Below the pieces are notes generated by a model. It saw only the letters and a list, made by a program, of their open reading frames with translations, was not told the origin of the DNA and made no database searches. A DNA stretch of 25,747 nt, taken from positions 1-25,747 of the forward strand of contig CABVAC010000025.1 of the NCBI GenBank assembly GCA_902496275.1, in the 5' to 3' direction. Both the position numbers and the translations under genes were made by a program. Shown one piece after another: positions 23,587-25,747 of this stretch (positions within the stretch are counted from its first letter, which is position 1; every line of letters begins with the position of its first letter). This DNA is from an uncultured Collinsella sp. (lineage in GTDB: Bacteria > Actinomycetota > Coriobacteriia > Coriobacteriales > Coriobacteriaceae).

Positions 23587-25452
23587 TTAGCAGCCCTCCT
23601 TTGCGCAGACGGATGTGGGGACGGTCGGGGCGCCTGGGGCGGGCGCGGGCGCCGTACTCCCCTGCTGACCCTCGAGCTCCTCGCGGCGAAGCTGCGACTG
23701 GCAAATCTCGCGGTAGAGCTGGCAGGTCGTGTAGAGCTCATCGTGCGCGCCCAGGCCCGCGACCGAACCGTGGTCAAGTACGCAGATCATATCGGCGTCG
23801 CGCACGGTCGAAACGCGCTGGCTTACGATCACCGTAGTCAGCGGCAGCCCGCCCTCGGCGGCACCGCGCACACTGCGCTCGCGGATGGCATGGCGAAGCG
23901 CCGCGTCGGTCTTAAAGTCGAGCGCCGAGGCAGAATCGTCCATGATCAATATCTGAGGCGAGCCCACCAGGGCGCGCGCGATGGTCAGGCGCTGGCGTTG
24001 GCCACCGCTGAAGTTCTTACCGCCCGCCTCGACCGGGGCATCGAGCCCCTGCGGCTTGTTGCGCACGAACTCGCTCGCCTGCGCCATGTCGAGCGCCGCC
24101 CAGAGCTCCTCGTCGGTCGCAGCCTCGTCGCGCCAGGTCAGGTTACTGCGGATGGTGCCGCTCACCAGCGACGCGCGCTGTGGAACGGTCGCGACCACAC
24201 GGCGCAGCTGGTCGAGCGGCCAGGTGCGCACGTCGGCGCCCATCACACTCACGCTGCCGGTGCTCGCATCGTACAGGCGCGGGATAAGCGAGACGAGCGT
24301 GGACTTGCCGCTACCCGTACCGCCGATAATGCCGAGTGTTTTGCCCAGCGGCAGCTCCAAAGTCACATCGCTCACGGCATTTGCCGCGCCCTCGCCAAAG
24401 GAGAAGCTCGCGTGGCTAAAGCTCAGCGCAGGGACCGGAACAGCGCCACCCGTCAGGTCGCTCGGCTCAGGCAGCGCGACCGGCTGGTTGCCCTCGTCGG
24501 TGATGCTCGGCTCGCAATTGAGCACCTCGTTGATACGCGAAGCACTCGCGCTCGCCTTGGTAAAGACCACGACCAGGTTGGCGACGTACACGATGGAGGT
24601 CAGGGTCTGCGTCATGTAGTTCACAAACGCCATGACCTGGCCCTGCGTGAGCTCGCCCACGTTGACCTGGATGCCGCCCACCCACAGGATGGCGCACACA
24701 CCCAGGTTCATCACCAAAAACGTCACGGGGTTGAGAACCGACGAGAGCTTGCCCACCGCGATGGCGGTATTGGCCTGGTCATCGGCGGCTTGAGCAAAAC
24801 GCTCACGCTCGTGGCCCTCGCGCACAAAGGCGCGAACCACGCGGGCGCCCGAAAGCCCCTCGCGGCAAATGAGCGCGATGCGGTCGAGCTTTGCCTGCAG
24901 CTGCCTGTAGTACGGAATGCAGCGCGCCATGACAAACCAAAACACCAGGCCAATGGCGGGCGTGCAAATCAAAAAGATCATGCCGAGCTTAAGGTCGATG
25001 GCAAGGGCCGCGCACATAGAGCCCACCGCCAAGAAGGGCCAGCGGATGAGCATGCGCACGCCCAGCGCCACGGCAAGCTGCACCTGGTTGACGTCGTTGG
25101 TGATGCGGGTGATAAGCGACGGCGTGCCAAAGCGGTCGAGTTCGGCATAGCTCAACTTGTTGATGTGCTGGTAGAGCGCACCGCGGATATCGGTGCCCAT
25201 GCCCTGCGAGGTGAGCGCCGCCATCTTTTGGCAGACGAGCGTAAACGAGATGCCGATCACAGCCATGGCGCCAAGCAGCATACCGTAGTGGACGACGGCG
25301 TTGACATCGTGTGCGCCAATACCCTTATCGATCATCTGGGCAATCATCAGCGGCGTCAGCAGGTCAAAGATCACTTCGATCAGCTTACACGCAGGCCCAA
25401 TCACCATATACCGGCGAAACTTACCACCAAAACGCCTGAGCAGCTCAATCAT
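23587..25452 (-). CDS. ABC exporter half-transporter, degenerate-site partner
   Basis: 621 residues: six-span exporter membrane domain (~15-305), ATPase domain, and an Ala/Pro-rich tail (~598-612). Walker A GTGSGKST (378-385), Q-loop VPQRASL and signature FSGGQ (481-485) are canonical, but Walker B reads ILIMDDSAS with Asp506 instead of Glu, and the H-loop histidine is Gln545 (VSQRVST). This combination marks the non-hydrolysing site of heterodimeric exporters, as in Thermotoga TM287. ATG 25452 has GGGAG 9 bases upstream; an in-frame GTG at 25509 lacks an SD. First gene of the two-gene unit; the second begins immediately at its stop codon. Confidence 0.95.
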   Translation of the reverse strand: MIELLRRFGGKFRRYMVIGPACKLIEVIFDLLTPLMIAQMIDKGIGAHDVNAVVHYGMLLGAMAVIGISFTLVCQKMAALTSQGMGTDIRGALYQHINKLSYAELDRFGTPSLITRITNDVNQVQLAVALGVRMLIRWPFLAVGSMCAALAIDLKLGMIFLICTPAIGLVFWFVMARCIPYYRQLQAKLDRIALICREGLSGARVVRAFVREGHERERFAQAADDQANTAIAVGKLSSVLNPVTFLVMNLGVCAILWVGGIQVNVGELTQGQVMAFVNYMTQTLTSIVYVANLVVVFTKASASASRINEVLNCEPSITDEGNQPVALPEPSDLTGGAVPVPALSFSHASFSFGEGAANAVSDVTLELPLGKTLGIIGGTGSGKSTLVSLIPRLYDASTGSVSVMGADVRTWPLDQLRRVVATVPQRASLVSGTIRSNLTWRDEAATDEELWAALDMAQASEFVRNKPQGLDAPVEAGGKNFSGGQRQRLTIARALVGSPQILIMDDSASALDFKTDAALRHAIRERSVRGAAEGGLPLTTVIVSQRVSTVRDADMICVLDHGSVAGLGAHDELYTTCQLYREICQSQLRREELEGQQGSTAPAPAPGAPTVPTSVCAKEGC

Positions 25453-25496
25453 GTATAGGCGCTCCCTATCATCATCCACATTCAATTCGAACCATG

Positions 25497-25526
25497 ATAG
25501 TACCGCCACCCCAAAAGAAGCGTAAA
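25497..25526 (-). promoter_or_regulatory. Candidate promoter for the ABC exporter operon
   Basis: On the minus strand TTTACG (25521-25526) and TACTAT (25497-25502) are 18 bp apart, each matching 4 of 6 consensus bases, about 45 bp before the start codon. Weak. Confidence 0.3.
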
Positions 25527-25662
25527 CAACTCGTCATTTCTAACGGGATTCAGTTTTCAGAGGGGTATACGCGCACACCCAGCCAGTGTCGGGTCAACTA
25601 GCATGGTATATTTACATTAGTGCTACCAAGTTAGTCGCCGACCCTTGAAATGAGGTGCCGAG

Positions 25663-25747
25663 ATGAACGACATTCTCGCAAGAAGAGCAAGACGAGCAAC
25701 TGTGGGCATCGCCCTTTCCGCGGCACTTGTCGCGGGAATCGCCCCCG
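25663..25747 (+). CDS. Exported protein, N-terminus only (cut by window end)
   Basis: ATG 25663 is preceded by GAGGT 6 bases upstream. The 28 visible residues have an Arg-rich start (LARRARRA) and a hydrophobic core (TVGIALSAALVAGIAP), as in a Sec signal peptide of a secreted or wall protein. The frame runs off the window, so length and function are unknown. It is divergent from the ABC exporter operon with a 210-bp space between. Confidence 0.72.
   Translation, partial: MNDILARRARRATVGIALSAALVAGIAP

Noticed and set aside
22432..25458. A 1008-codon open frame on the plus strand antisense to both ABC genes
   Set aside because: It mirrors the codon bias of the minus-strand genes, is rich in His, Arg and Ala without domains, and crosses the boundary of two well-recognised genes.

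Overview
The window reads as chromosomal DNA of a GC-rich Gram-positive gut actinobacterium of the class Coriobacteriia, most probably Collinsella or a close relative. This is inferred, not searched: codons favour G/C at the third position, SD sequences of the AGGAG/GGGAG type are clear, an LTA-synthase-type protein is present, and intergenic spaces are rich in hairpins. I see no IS element, phage gene, CRISPR array, tRNA or rRNA, and all but the two edge genes look intact.

Layout. (1) 1-771: the 3' end of a membrane-anchored GGDEF protein. (2) 815-5345: a self-contained cluster with a LysR-type regulator facing a three-gene rightward unit (SDR dehydrogenase, OFA-like MFS carrier, Gfo/Idh/MocA dehydrogenase), closed by a strong terminator. 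It looks like uptake plus two-step redox metabolism of an unidentified small molecule, probably a polyol, sugar acid or organic acid. (3) 5367-9607: a 160-bp element with 33-nt inverted ends, then tex (+), and leftward genes for a small transaldolase and a HAD phosphatase. (4) 9683-12241: an rlmKL-type rRNA methyltransferase whose N-terminal catalytic domain appears degenerate. (5) 12336-17114: a leftward potassium-related block, consisting of kup, a previously easy-to-miss 64-residue membrane protein, a terminator, then a KdpD-like kinase without its N-terminal sensor domains and KdpE. No kdpFABC genes are present. (6) 17233-21600: nitroreductase, LTA-synthase-like phosphoglycerol transferase, a long perfect inverted repeat with a terminator inside it, and a flavodoxin. 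(7) 21727-25452: two translationally coupled half-transporters forming an asymmetric heterodimeric ABC exporter. (8) 25663-25747: the start of an exported protein cut by the window edge.

The most interesting items are the rlmKL protein with its RlmL active-site motifs replaced, the potassium block in which a shortened KdpD/KdpE pair sits by kup and a small membrane protein rather than by kdpFABC, and several unrelated large inverted repeats placed in gene-end spaces. No wholly new biological system is evident. All family assignments come from reading motifs; no database search was run.
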